From an uncultured Prevotella sp. (GTDB taxonomy: Bacteria > Bacteroidota > Bacteroidia > Bacteroidales > Bacteroidaceae): a stretch of 64,000 nt of DNA. Location: contig USHV01000010.1 in the NCBI GenBank assembly GCA_900554695.1, forward strand, positions 11,508-75,507, written 5' to 3'. The notes below the pieces were generated by a model, which saw only the letters and a list, made by a program, of their open reading frames with translations, was not told where the DNA came from and did no database searches. The position numbers and the translations under genes were made by a program. How positions within the stretch are numbered: position 1 is the stretch's first letter; the number at the start of each line of letters is the position of its first letter. Below are positions 24,295 to 32,556 of the stretch, in pieces.

Positions 24295-25767
24295 TTATTT
24301 CTTCATCTTGAAGTCCGTTATTGCCGGGCGCGGACCTTCGTTCACGATGGTCTGACTGTACTCCTTGCCGAAACGGTTGGTGAACACCACCTTTATGTTG
24401 CGGTATCTTCCTGTTGGCTTTGCCCTGAAGAGGTGACGCGTCTTGCACATCTGTGCCGGCAGAGGCTTTGTGCGAAGGAACATCTCGTCGTCGTCGCTGA
24501 ACTGCTCCATGCGTCCCATATACTTTCCGTCCTGATACCAAACCACTCGGCAATGAGTATCCCAGTCCCATATATTGGCCACAACGAATGTGTTCTGCGT
24601 ACGGAACTCGCCCACCTTATATACACGCATCTGATACTCCGGCGGGCGATTTGTGCCCTTATAGCTCCATTTTATGTTTGTTCCGTCGATGTCGGCTATC
24701 AGATATCCGTTGGGCGATCCGCAGCGGTTCATGTTGCTTGTCCACCATGCTCCGCACGCCGCTCCTATGTTGTGCTGATAAAGTTTGTCGGTAACAACCA
24801 CATTCTCATAGAAGTGAGTGTGTCCGCAGAACACGTGCACATTGCGCCCTGCCAGTACGGCTTTCAGTTCATCGGCGTTGGTTATGTTGTCCTTCTTCTC
24901 GTAATTGTTCCACACCGGTGCGTGCATGTTTATCAGAATGAGCATGCTGTCGGGCACATAGCTGAGGTCTTTTTTAAGCCATTCTATGTCGGCCGGCATG
25001 ATAGTCTCCTCATATTTGTGGTTTCCCTTGTAGTTGATGTTGTTGATCGTTATCACGTGCACCTTTCCGATGTTGAACGAGTAGTTCAGCGGTCCGAACT
25101 GGTTACAGAAGTTCTTCTCGGCGTAATTCACCGCGCCCGGTTTCAGATTCACCGCTCCGGCGTATGCTTTGTTGAAGTCGTGGTTGCCGATGCACTGGAA
25201 AGCCGTCAGTTTGTTGCTTCGCAGTGAAGCCTCGAAACTCTTCAGGAATGGCATATTGTCGAACACGAGGTCGCCCAGTGTCACCGATATCACCTCGCCC
25301 GTGCGTCTCAATGAGTCGGCGCTGTGCATTATGTCCTTCACTGTTTCCGTTTTCCATCGTTTCTGGTCGGAGATGGTTCGCAGCTGTGGGTCTGAAATAG
25401 CGATGTAGTGGAAGCGTGTTACGGGTTTTGTGCGTTTGTTGAGTACGAATGTGTTCTGGGCACTCTTCATGGCCGTGCGCACGTCTTTGTAGAAACCGCG
25501 CGCTATGCCGTTGACAGCCGGAAGCACATATCCGGCCGGTGTGCTGATGCTTATGAATTTGCTTGTAAGTGTGTCTGTCGGCAGTGTCCAGGCTCCGTTC
25601 TTGTCGGTTTTGGTGAAGTTTGTTCCGTTGTTCACCACTACTCCTTTTATGCCGTGTCCGTCTGCGTCTTTCACGTATCCCTTTATTGTTATCGACGTGG
25701 TATCTCCGGCTTTCATGCTCATAAGGCCAAGCGTCAGAAAAAGGTATAACAACAGTCTCTCTTTCAT
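24295..25767 (-). CDS. Secreted calcineurin-like phosphoesterase with N- and C-terminal accessory domains
   Basis: The 490-residue protein has a signal peptide (MKERLLLYLFLTLGLMSMKA) and then a carboxypeptidase-regulatory-like N-domain (about 25-115, ITIKGYVKDADGHGIKGVVV). A metallophosphatase core follows, with AISDPQLR (here D-x-Q rather than D-x-H), VTLGDLVFD, CIGNHDFN, INMHAPVW and VFCGHTHFYE. The last 130 residues form the MetallophosC-type domain (NIKWSYKGTNRPPEYQMRVY). This three-part architecture is common for periplasmic or surface phosphoesterases of Bacteroidota. The substrate is unknown. A -7 box TATCTTTG lies about 75 bases upstream. Gln in place of the first-motif His is worth noting, but the other metal ligands are intact. 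Confidence 0.87.
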   Translation of the reverse strand: MKERLLLYLFLTLGLMSMKAGDTTSITIKGYVKDADGHGIKGVVVNNGTNFTKTDKNGAWTLPTDTLTSKFISISTPAGYVLPAVNGIARGFYKDVRTAMKSAQNTFVLNKRTKPVTRFHYIAISDPQLRTISDQKRWKTETVKDIMHSADSLRRTGEVISVTLGDLVFDNMPFLKSFEASLRSNKLTAFQCIGNHDFNKAYAGAVNLKPGAVNYAEKNFCNQFGPLNYSFNIGKVHVITINNINYKGNHKYEETIMPADIEWLKKDLSYVPDSMLILINMHAPVWNNYEKKDNITNADELKAVLAGRNVHVFCGHTHFYENVVVTDKLYQHNIGAACGAWWTSNMNRCGSPNGYLIADIDGTNIKWSYKGTNRPPEYQMRVYKVGEFRTQNTFVVANIWDWDTHCRVVWYQDGKYMGRMEQFSDDDEMFLRTKPLPAQMCKTRHLFRAKPTGRYRNIKVVFTNRFGKEYSQTIVNEGPRPAITDFKMKK

Positions 25768-25842
25768 ATATTTTGAATATTATATTGGTTTGTTGTCATT
25801 GTGAGAACAGGGTGTGGCGGCCTTCCGTCCCATTGTTCAATG

Positions 25843-25850
25843 CAAAGATA
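25843..25850 (-). promoter_or_regulatory. -7 box for the secreted phosphoesterase gene
   Basis: The reverse strand reads TATCTTTG about 75 bases before the ATG at 25767. Confidence 0.55.
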
Positions 25851-26148
25851 ATTATTATTTTTTTCAAAACATTTTCTTTAGTGTTAAGATGTTGTCAGTA
25901 TTGTTTGTAAAAAGGATGAAAGGTGGCGTATGGTGTCTTTCGGGCGTGTGTGTTTGAATAATTATGTAGTTATGAAAGGTGTTTAAAGTGGCGATGTATT
26001 GATGTTGCTAATATATAGCGCATTGTTGCAATGCGCTGTTTACCATTTTGTGCTTTTATTATGTGACCGAAAGTCTTTTATTGTATGAAAGAGGTAGTGA
26101 AAAGTCAGAAAAATTGCTAAAATATTTGTATTTATGAGTTTATGTTTA
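25851..26148. other. AT-rich intergenic stretch
   Basis: No gene, repeat copy or structured RNA was recognised between the two divergent promoters. Confidence 0.45.
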
Positions 26149-26156
26149 TATTTTTG
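26149..26156 (+). promoter_or_regulatory. -7 box for the small gene/DUF2335 pair
   Basis: TATTTTTG lies 22 bases before the ATG at 26179. Confidence 0.6.
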
Positions 26157-26178
26157 CAATGATACATAATATTTTATC

Positions 26179-26382
26179 ATGAAAGGAATGAATTTGCGCA
26201 TTTCGCGGATAAATCTGCCTAAACATCCTACTATGTGGGGAATTGGCAGTCTGGGAAATATAAGCGGAAGCTATGTTTCTTTTGGAAGATATATGAAAGG
26301 ACGTGATGCGAAAGCCTTGCAAAGCGACTGGCAACAGATAGGAGCTGATATGCGTATGGCTCTTAGTAAAAGAAGAAAATAA
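26179..26382 (+). CDS. Small protein of unknown function, partner of DUF2335 gene
   Basis: The 67-residue basic protein (MKGMNLRISRINLPKHPTMW at the start, ADMRMALSKRRK at the end) has no signal peptide or membrane segment. The middle GSLGNISGSYVSFGRYMKG and the C-terminal AKALQSDWQQIGADMRMAL look like a compact helix preceded by a glycine-rich loop. I do not recognise a named family. It is six bases upstream of the DUF2335 gene and shares its promoter. The tight pairing and the codon composition support a real gene. A regulatory or toxin-antitoxin-like role is possible but unproven. Confidence 0.6.
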   Translation: MKGMNLRISRINLPKHPTMWGIGSLGNISGSYVSFGRYMKGRDAKALQSDWQQIGADMRMALSKRRK

Positions 26383-26388
26383 AATATT

Positions 26389-26877
26389 ATGGATAGAGCC
26401 AAGGAAACCAATCCGGATAAGATTAGTAAAGAACGTAAAGTTACTGATGCGCCGGTAGATCTGAATGCTGTTTTAGAAAGTCTGCCGGAGGATAAGCGTG
26501 ACGTTATTATGTCAGCCATGTATGCCATTGAGCAGAAAAGTTACAGCGGACCATTGCCGGCTCCAGAGGATTTTGCTGAATACGAAAAGATATTGCCAGG
26601 TTCTACTGACAGAATATTGAAGATGGCAGAGAAACAGGTTGACCACCGTATTTCTTCGGATAATAAAATCATTGATAACACCTACAGGCAAAGTGGCAGA
26701 GGACAGATTCTCGGTGCGATACTCGTAGTAATGTTCGGAGTTATAAGTCTGATACTCGGACTTACCGGACACGACAGCCTTGCCAAGTATATTGGTGTGA
26801 CAACTGTTATTGGGTTGGCAGTTGTTTTTGTATTGAATAAAATACCGCTTCAGAATGATAAGAAAATAGATGACTGA
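26389..26877 (+). CDS. DUF2335 membrane protein
   Basis: The 162-residue protein has the DUF2335 signature: SGPLPAPEDFAEYEKILPGS followed by TDRILKMAEKQVDHR, then two hydrophobic segments (about 105-123 and 128-147) near the C-terminus. The first 55 residues are charged and likely cytoplasmic. Members are predicted inner-membrane proteins of unknown function, often in accessory regions. It follows the 67-residue gene by six bases and is ended by a strong terminator, so the two genes form an isolated two-gene unit. Confidence 0.8.
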   Translation: MDRAKETNPDKISKERKVTDAPVDLNAVLESLPEDKRDVIMSAMYAIEQKSYSGPLPAPEDFAEYEKILPGSTDRILKMAEKQVDHRISSDNKIIDNTYRQSGRGQILGAILVVMFGVISLILGLTGHDSLAKYIGVTTVIGLAVVFVLNKIPLQNDKKIDD

Positions 26878-26895
26878 TTAGTATATATATGAAAA

Positions 26896-26938
26896 GTAAA
26901 GCGGCAGATTCTAATAGAGTCTGCCGCTTTATTTGTTT
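26896..26938 (+). terminator. Terminator after the DUF2335 gene
   Basis: AAAGCGGCAGA and TCTGCCGCTTT form an 11-base perfect stem followed by ATTTGTTTTT. Confidence 0.8.
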
Positions 26939-27059
26939 TTATATGGAGTATGTGTTCCTGTCTGGTTTCACATACCTGTTGTGTATGTTCTGCTGAAAGT
27001 GTTACGGTTGTTTCGATTTTATCACTTTCGTTTGGATATGTCTGTGAATGTAGTTGTCA

Positions 27060-28424
27060 TCAGTCCAGTTTCGGCACATCCGCCAGATAGCTCTGTATCT
27101 CCTCGTCGCTTATCTCGTAGTTGGTAAGGTCGCCGTTGAGATAGCTGTCATACGACGGCATGTCTATGAGTCCGTGGCCGCTGAGGTTGAAGAGTATCAC
27201 TTTCTGCTCGCCGGTCTCCTTGCATTTCTTTGCCTCGCGTATGGTTGCCGCTATTGCGTGGCAGCTTTCCGGTGCCGGAACGATGCCTTCTGTGCGCGAG
27301 AAGATGATGCCCGCCTCGAACGATTCGAGCTGCGGAATGTCCATGCCGCGCATCATTCCGTCCTTGAGCAGCTGCGAGATGATGACTCCCGCACCGTGGT
27401 AGCGCAGTCCGCCGGCGTGTATGTTGGCAGGTTTGAATTCATGACCCAGTGTGAACATCGGCAGCAGCGGAGTGTAGCCGGCCTCGTCGCCATAGTCGTA
27501 GAGGAACTTGCCGCGTGTGAGCTTAGGACAGCTCGACGGTTCGGCTGCGATGTAGTCGGTCTTGCGTCCTTCGAGAATGGTGTGGCGCATGAACGGGAAG
27601 GCTATGCCGCCGAAGTTGCTGCCACCTCCGAAGCATGCAATGATGGTGTCGGGATATTCGCCCGCCATAGCCATCTGTTTCTCGGCTTCAAGGCCTATGA
27701 TGGTCTGGTGGAGTGCCACATGATTGAGCACCGAGCCAAGCGTATATTTGCAGTTGGGGGTTGTTGTGGCAAGCTCTATGGCTTCGGATATTGCAGTGCC
27801 GAGCGAACCGGAGTTGTTGGGGTCGCGCGTTATGATGTCCTTGCCGGCACGTGTTGACATAGACGGCGAGCCGGTGACGGTGGCACCGAATGTGCGCATG
27901 AGTATTCCGCGGTAAGGTTTCTGCTGGAGTGTTATCTTAACCTGATAGACGGCAGCCTCGAGTCCGAACACTTTGGCAGCGTAGCTCAGGGCTGCGCCCC
28001 ACTGTCCGGCGCCCGTCTCGGTGGTGACATTGGTCACGCCCTCCTCGCGGCAGTAGTAACACTGGGGCAGGGCGGAGTTTATCTTGTGTGAGCCGAGCGG
28101 GTTCACGCTTTCGTTCTTGAAGTATATGTGGGCAGGAGTGTCGAGCGCTTTCTCCAGGGCATAGGCACGCACGAGCGGTGTGGCGCGGTAGTATTTGTAC
28201 ATATCGAGCACCTTCTCAGGTATGTCTATCCAGGCATGCTCGGTGTCGAGTTCCTGTTTGCTACATTCCAGACTGAATATGTGTGCGAGGTCTTCAGGTG
28301 TCAGCGGCTTTTTTGTAGCCGGGTTAAGTGGAGGTAGGGGTTTGTTTGGCATGTCTGCCTGAATGTTGTACCACTGTGTGGGGATTTCAGACTCTTGTAA
28401 TAGAAAACGTTTTTGTCTGTTCAT
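27060..28424 (-). CDS. trpB: Tryptophan synthase beta chain, TrpB2 type
   Basis: The 454-residue protein belongs to the longer TrpB2 branch, with an N-terminal extension (QWYNIQADMPNKPLPPLNP) absent from TrpB1. The PLP lysine is in NPLGSHKINSA, and the phosphate-binding loop is CFGGGSNFGGIAFPF. TETGAGQWGAALSYAAK, VLNHVALHQTIIGLEAE and EGIVPAPESCHA are also typical. TrpB2 condenses serine with indole and often works without a matched alpha subunit as an indole salvage enzyme. No trpA or other trp gene is nearby, which agrees with this. A -7 box TACATTTG precedes it; the gene diverges from the symporter. Confidence 0.93.
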   Translation of the reverse strand: MNRQKRFLLQESEIPTQWYNIQADMPNKPLPPLNPATKKPLTPEDLAHIFSLECSKQELDTEHAWIDIPEKVLDMYKYYRATPLVRAYALEKALDTPAHIYFKNESVNPLGSHKINSALPQCYYCREEGVTNVTTETGAGQWGAALSYAAKVFGLEAAVYQVKITLQQKPYRGILMRTFGATVTGSPSMSTRAGKDIITRDPNNSGSLGTAISEAIELATTTPNCKYTLGSVLNHVALHQTIIGLEAEKQMAMAGEYPDTIIACFGGGSNFGGIAFPFMRHTILEGRKTDYIAAEPSSCPKLTRGKFLYDYGDEAGYTPLLPMFTLGHEFKPANIHAGGLRYHGAGVIISQLLKDGMMRGMDIPQLESFEAGIIFSRTEGIVPAPESCHAIAATIREAKKCKETGEQKVILFNLSGHGLIDMPSYDSYLNGDLTNYEISDEEIQSYLADVPKLD

Positions 28425-28452
28425 TTTTACTGGTTTTTTAAGTGTGCAGTTG

Positions 28453-28460
28453 CAAATGTA
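28453..28460 (-). promoter_or_regulatory. -7 box for trpB2
   Basis: The reverse strand reads TACATTTG, 28 bases before the ATG at 28424. Confidence 0.6.
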
Positions 28461-28503
28461 ACGAAATTATTTATAAAAAACTACAGATTGATGATAAAAT
28501 AGC

Positions 28504-28511
28504 TAACTTTG
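28504..28511 (+). promoter_or_regulatory. -7 box for the sodium:solute symporter gene
   Basis: TAACTTTG lies only nine bases before the likely ATG at 28521, so the 5' leader must be very short. Confidence 0.55.
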
Positions 28512-28520
28512 TATCTGTTT

Positions 28521-29975
28521 ATGATTATAATATACACTTTATTTGCATATTTCCTGATTTTGCTGTTCATAAGCCATGTTACAGGCCGCAGGGCAGACAA
28601 CAGCACTTTTTTCAGTGGCAACAGACGGTCGCCGTGGTATATGGTGGCCTTCGGTATGATTGGCGCGTCTATATCGGGCGTCACGTTTGTGAGCGTTCCC
28701 GGCATGGTATTGACAAGCGATATGACCTACATCCAGACCTGCATCGGTTTCATCTTCGGCTATTTTGCCGTGGCGTTTATCCTGCTGCCGGTTTATTACA
28801 GGCTACGGCTGACAACCATATATTCTTATCTCGACCGCAGGTTAGGGCGACAGGCATACAGGACGGGCGCCGCTTTTTTCATCTTGTCTAAGGTCGTAGG
28901 CTCGGCGGTACGATTCTATGTGGTGTGCGCCATACTGCAACGCTTCGTGCTCGACGCCCTGGGCGTGCCGTTCGTGGTGACGGTTGTGGCCATGGTGGGG
29001 CTCATCTGGCTATACACCCGGCGTGGAGGCATAAAGACACTCGTGTGGACAGACACGTTCCAGACGCTCTGCATGTTTGCCGCCCTGATACTTATTATAT
29101 ATAATGTGGCGCGACATCTGGGAATGAGCATGGGCGAAGCTGCCGACATGGTGGCTGCCGACAGTCACAGCCGGATATTCGTATTCGATGACTGGATGAC
29201 GAAACAGAACTTCTGGAAGCAGTTTCTCAGCGGCATATTCATCGTGATTGTGATGACAGGACTGGATCAGGACATGATGCAGAAGAACCTCACGTGTAAG
29301 TCGTTGCGCGAGGCTCAGAAGGACATGTGCACTTATGGCTTCGCCTTCGTGCCTGCCAACCTGTTGTTTCTCTCGCTCGGTGTGCTGCTCGTGGCGCTTG
29401 CGTCGAAGGAAGGTGTGGCCTTGCCGGCATCGGGAGACGAGCTGTTGCCCATGTTCGCCGCCACGGGACAGATGGGCATGGCAGTGGTCGTGTTGTTCAC
29501 GGTAGGGGTTGTGGCGTCGTCATTCTCGAGCGCCGATTCTGCCCTTACGGCTCTCACCACAAGCTGTTGTGTGGATCTTTGGTCGCGCCCTGACGACGAG
29601 AAGCTGCGCCGCAGGGTGCATTTCGGCGTTTCGGCGGCGTTTGTGGTGTTCATTCTCTTGTTCCGTTCGCTCAACAGCACGAGCGTGATCGACGCGATAT
29701 ATGTGCTTTGTTCATACACATACGGACCTCTGCTGGGACTGTTTGCCTACGGTCTGCTCACCAGACGCGGCGTGTCCGGACGCCTGGTGCCGTGGATAGC
29801 GGTGGCCTCGCCGGTGGTCTGCTTTGCGGTGGACAGCCTTTCAAAGACGGTGTTCGGCTATACTTTCGGCTATGAGCTGCTGATGCTCAACGGTCTGCTC
29901 ACCTTTGCAGGACTGTGGATAACGGGAAGAAAAGAAACTGATGTTAAAAATATGAATGTGGCGGAGACATGCTGA
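28521..29975 (+). CDS. Sodium:solute symporter (SSS family)
   Basis: The protein (484 residues from the ATG at 28521) is a polytopic inner-membrane transporter with about 13 hydrophobic segments. SSS signatures include FFSGNRRSPWYMVAFGMIGASISG near the N-terminus (sodium-site region), YSYLDRRLGRQAYRTG, TDTFQTLCMF, GLDQDMMQKNL and FTVGVVASSFSSADSALTAL in a late helix. An alternative TTG codon lies at 28509, but it falls inside the -7 box. The substrate cannot be read; neighbours (trpB2, trxB) do not point to one. The end of the gene is followed by a clear terminator. Confidence 0.88.
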   Translation: MIIIYTLFAYFLILLFISHVTGRRADNSTFFSGNRRSPWYMVAFGMIGASISGVTFVSVPGMVLTSDMTYIQTCIGFIFGYFAVAFILLPVYYRLRLTTIYSYLDRRLGRQAYRTGAAFFILSKVVGSAVRFYVVCAILQRFVLDALGVPFVVTVVAMVGLIWLYTRRGGIKTLVWTDTFQTLCMFAALILIIYNVARHLGMSMGEAADMVAADSHSRIFVFDDWMTKQNFWKQFLSGIFIVIVMTGLDQDMMQKNLTCKSLREAQKDMCTYGFAFVPANLLFLSLGVLLVALASKEGVALPASGDELLPMFAATGQMGMAVVVLFTVGVVASSFSSADSALTALTTSCCVDLWSRPDDEKLRRRVHFGVSAAFVVFILLFRSLNSTSVIDAIYVLCSYTYGPLLGLFAYGLLTRRGVSGRLVPWIAVASPVVCFAVDSLSKTVFGYTFGYELLMLNGLLTFAGLWITGRKETDVKNMNVAETC

Positions 29976-30050
29976 GGCGGTGAGGAAAGACGGCGGGGTG
30001 GAGCAGAAGCTGTTCAGGCGGTGCCGCCGACGTCACATAATGAAGACGAG

Positions 30051-30090
30051 AAAAGGCAATGTCCCGATGTGGGGCATTGCCTTTTTGCAT
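30051..30090. terminator. Terminator between symporter and trxB
   Basis: AAAAGGCAATGTCCC and GGGGCATTGCCTTTTT pair almost perfectly around a short loop. T-runs on both strands suit the two convergent genes. Confidence 0.8.
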
Positions 30091-30176
30091 ATTTATTTGT
30101 TGATGGTTCGGTTGTCGCGTGCCCGTGGGTGATTATCCTGTGGGCCGCTTGTGTGGCGCGCAGACGTGCCCGACGG

Positions 30177-31124
30177 TTATTTGCCGGTGGCTGCGAGATA
30201 GCGCTCAGCCTCAAGAGCGGCTTTGCATCCCGAGCCTGCTGCCACGATGGCCTGACGATATACGGAGTCGGCGCAGTCGCCTGCGGCGAACACTCCAGGT
30301 ATCTTTGTGCGCGGAGTGCCGTCTATGGTCTGTATGTATCCGGCTTCGTCGAGGTCGAGCCACTCACGGAACACGTCGGTGTTGGGCTTATGGCCTATGG
30401 CGAGGAAGAATCCGTCGATGGGCAGATCGTAGCGTTCCTCGTCGGGCTCGCCTTTGCGTTTCACCACGTGAGCACCTTCCACGCCGCTTTCGCCGTAAAG
30501 ACCCACGGTGTTGTGTTCGTAGAGTATCTCTATCTTATCGTTGTTCTCCACACGGCGTTTCATTGCCTCTGATGCGCGCAGATAAGGCTTGCGCACAATC
30601 ATATACACCTTGTTGCACAGATGTGAGAGGTAGTCGGCCTCTTCGCACGCGGTGTCGCCGCCGCCTACTACAGCCACTGTCTTCTTGCGATAGAAGAATC
30701 CGTCGCATGTGGCGCATGCGCTCACTCCCAGTCCGTTGTATTTCTTCTCGTCGTCGAGACCGAGATATTTGGCGCTCGCTCCGGTAGCGATAATCACCGT
30801 GTCGGCCTCAATCTCGTCACCGCGGTCGGTGGTGAGCAGGTAGGGAGCCTTAGAAAGGTCGGCCTTTACGATTATTCCGTCGCGCACGTCAGCGTCGAAA
30901 CGCTCAGCCTGGTTGCGCAGATCCATCATCATCTGGTTGCCGTCAACGCCCTGCGGATAGCCGGGGAAGTTGTCGACCATGGTTGTCTGTGTGAGCTGAC
31001 CGCCCGATTGCAGACCGCAGTAAACCATAGGATGCAGGTTGGCGCGTCCGGCATAGATGGCCGCTGTGTATCCGGCCGGTCCGCTGCCGATAATGAGGCA
31101 GCGTGTATGTTCTCTGTTTGCCAT
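30177..31124 (-). CDS. trxB: Thioredoxin reductase
   Basis: The 315-residue flavoenzyme transfers electrons from NADPH to thioredoxin. The FAD site is IIGSGPAGYTAAIYAGRA at the N-terminus, the redox-active cysteines are in SACATCDGFF (C-x-x-C, about 140), the NADPH site is VAVVGGGDTACEEADYL, and the second FAD motif is GVFAAGDCADSVYRQ near the end. Length and motif order are those of bacterial low-molecular-weight TrxB. It lies four bases after the glutathione-peroxidase-family gene on the same strand, so both are made from one message and probably work together. Confidence 0.96.
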   Translation of the reverse strand: MANREHTRCLIIGSGPAGYTAAIYAGRANLHPMVYCGLQSGGQLTQTTMVDNFPGYPQGVDGNQMMMDLRNQAERFDADVRDGIIVKADLSKAPYLLTTDRGDEIEADTVIIATGASAKYLGLDDEKKYNGLGVSACATCDGFFYRKKTVAVVGGGDTACEEADYLSHLCNKVYMIVRKPYLRASEAMKRRVENNDKIEILYEHNTVGLYGESGVEGAHVVKRKGEPDEERYDLPIDGFFLAIGHKPNTDVFREWLDLDEAGYIQTIDGTPRTKIPGVFAAGDCADSVYRQAIVAAGSGCKAALEAERYLAATGK

Positions 31125-31128
31125 AATC

Positions 31129-31677
31129 TTAAAGAAGTTCTTCTATTTGTTTTGCTATGTTTTCGATGCTTTCTGTCGGCTCGAAGCGTGCTACGACCAT
31201 ACCTTTCTTGTTGATGAGGAATTTGGTGAAATTCCATTTGATGTCGGGTTTCTGTTTGTAGTCAGGGTCTGCTTCTGAAAGCATTTTCTCAAGAACCGGA
31301 GTGAGCGGATGGCTCTCGTCCCATCCGGCGAAGCCTTTCTGCTGTTGCAGGAACTTGTATAATGGGTCGGCGTCGTCGCCGTTTACCTTCAGTTTTTTGA
31401 AGCGTGGAAACTCTGTTCCGTATGTGAGCTTGCAGAAGTTGTGTATTGATTCGTCTGTGCCCGGTGCCTGCTGACCGAACTGGTTGCAGGGGAAGTCGAG
31501 TATTTCGAAACCTTGTGAGTGATATTTTTCATAGAGTTTCTCAAGCTCTTCGTATTGTGGGGTGAAACCGCATTTGGTCGCGGTGTTTACAATGAGCAGC
31601 ACTTCGTTGGCATACTCTTTCAATGATACGTATTTTCCTTTTCTGTCTTTTACTGAGAAATCGTAAACGGTTTTCAT
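31129..31677 (-). CDS. Glutathione-peroxidase-family thiol peroxidase
   Basis: The 182-residue protein has the GPx motifs: VNTATKCGFTPQY with the peroxidatic Cys36 in place of selenocysteine, ILDFPCNQFGQQAPG with a likely resolving or structural Cys, and IKWNFTKFLI (Trp-Asn of the catalytic tetrad). Cysteine GPx proteins of bacteria usually take electrons from thioredoxin rather than glutathione. The immediately following trxB supports this, making an NADPH-TrxB-thioredoxin-Gpx route for hydroperoxide removal. A -7 box lies about 30 bases upstream of the ATG. Confidence 0.93.
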   Translation of the reverse strand: MKTVYDFSVKDRKGKYVSLKEYANEVLLIVNTATKCGFTPQYEELEKLYEKYHSQGFEILDFPCNQFGQQAPGTDESIHNFCKLTYGTEFPRFKKLKVNGDDADPLYKFLQQQKGFAGWDESHPLTPVLEKMLSEADPDYKQKPDIKWNFTKFLINKKGMVVARFEPTESIENIAKQIEELL

Positions 31678-31706
31678 TTTTTTTGTGTTGATTTGTCTTT
31701 GTCTGG

Positions 31707-31714
31707 CAAAGATA
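31707..31714 (-). promoter_or_regulatory. -7 box for the gpx-trxB operon
   Basis: The reverse strand reads TATCTTTG about 30 bases before the gpx ATG. Confidence 0.6.
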
Positions 31715-31823
31715 AGGATTTTATATGATTAAGAATAATGCTTTTGGCATAATTTAATCTAAATGATAGGAATTTCCTCTTAAAGTTTAGGGAAATTCCT
31801 ATTAACAAATATGAAAATTACCA

Positions 31824-31854
31824 TTGTGTCGTATTATATATTTAAATATCTTTG
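31824..31854 (+). promoter_or_regulatory. Promoter of the aromatic/acidic lipoprotein gene
   Basis: A -33-like TTG at 31824-31826 is separated by 20 bases from the -7 box TATCTTTG (31847-31854). The spacing matches the Bacteroidota consensus. Confidence 0.65.
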
Positions 31855-31887
31855 CGGTAGAATAAAAACAATAAAAAACATACAGCT

Positions 31888-32544
31888 ATGAAAAATCTGA
31901 AACTCTTATTGGCAGTTCTCGTTTTCGGAGCGTTGCCGTTATCGTTTACAAGTTGCGATGATCCTTGGGGATGGGATTATTACGATTATTATGGAGACTG
32001 GTATGATGATTATGACTGGTATGACGACGCGTTCGATTATGGCACCGATCGTATGCAGCTCATGGCAAGCACTCTGCGCGGTCATTGGGAGGGTACGATG
32101 AGAAACGAATATACCGACGACTACGGACAGCGTGTGTATGTGGATATGTATGTTTATTTCGAGTTCGACCAGTACAACAGCCGCTCACTGAACGGACGCG
32201 GACGTGAGGTGGACTATGTGGGCAACGAGAGTCAGGAGTTGCGCTTCGCGTGGTATATAGATCCGCGGACCGGAAACATAAATATAAGATATGACAACAG
32301 CGGATATACATTCGTGCTCGACTCGCGCGGAAACAGTCAGACTTCCGGATTCAGTCTCGACGATGATTACTTCAGCGGTGTGATGGAGGGCGTGAACAAC
32401 GACGAGCTGATATATTTCGACTGCGCACGCACGACATGGGCAAAGCCGTCACTGCCGTTCACGACTCAGAAAAAGGCCGCTGCGGCAAACGACAGCGTGA
32501 AACTGAAATATACGGATAACCTGAAGTTCAGAAGCAGACAATAG
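31888..32544 (+). CDS. Lipoprotein with Tyr/Asp/Trp-rich N-terminus, function unknown
   Basis: The 218-residue protein has a lipoprotein signal (lipobox FTSC, Cys23). A striking low-complexity run of Asp, Tyr and Trp spans about residues 24-52, for example GDWYDDYDWYDDAFDYG. The rest looks beta-rich (RGHWEGTMRNEYTDDYG, VYVDMYVYFEFDQYNSRS, ELRFAWYIDPRTGNINIRYD) and ends in a basic tail. I do not recognise a family, although the beta-rich pattern resembles small lipocalin-like lipoproteins of this phylum. It has a good promoter and no partner gene. A long 22-base-periodic region follows its stop before the terminator at 33026. Confidence 0.75.
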   Translation: MKNLKLLLAVLVFGALPLSFTSCDDPWGWDYYDYYGDWYDDYDWYDDAFDYGTDRMQLMASTLRGHWEGTMRNEYTDDYGQRVYVDMYVYFEFDQYNSRSLNGRGREVDYVGNESQELRFAWYIDPRTGNINIRYDNSGYTFVLDSRGNSQTSGFSLDDDYFSGVMEGVNNDELIYFDCARTTWAKPSLPFTTQKKAAAANDSVKLKYTDNLKFRSRQ

Positions 32545-32556
32545 GATGCAGGCCGG

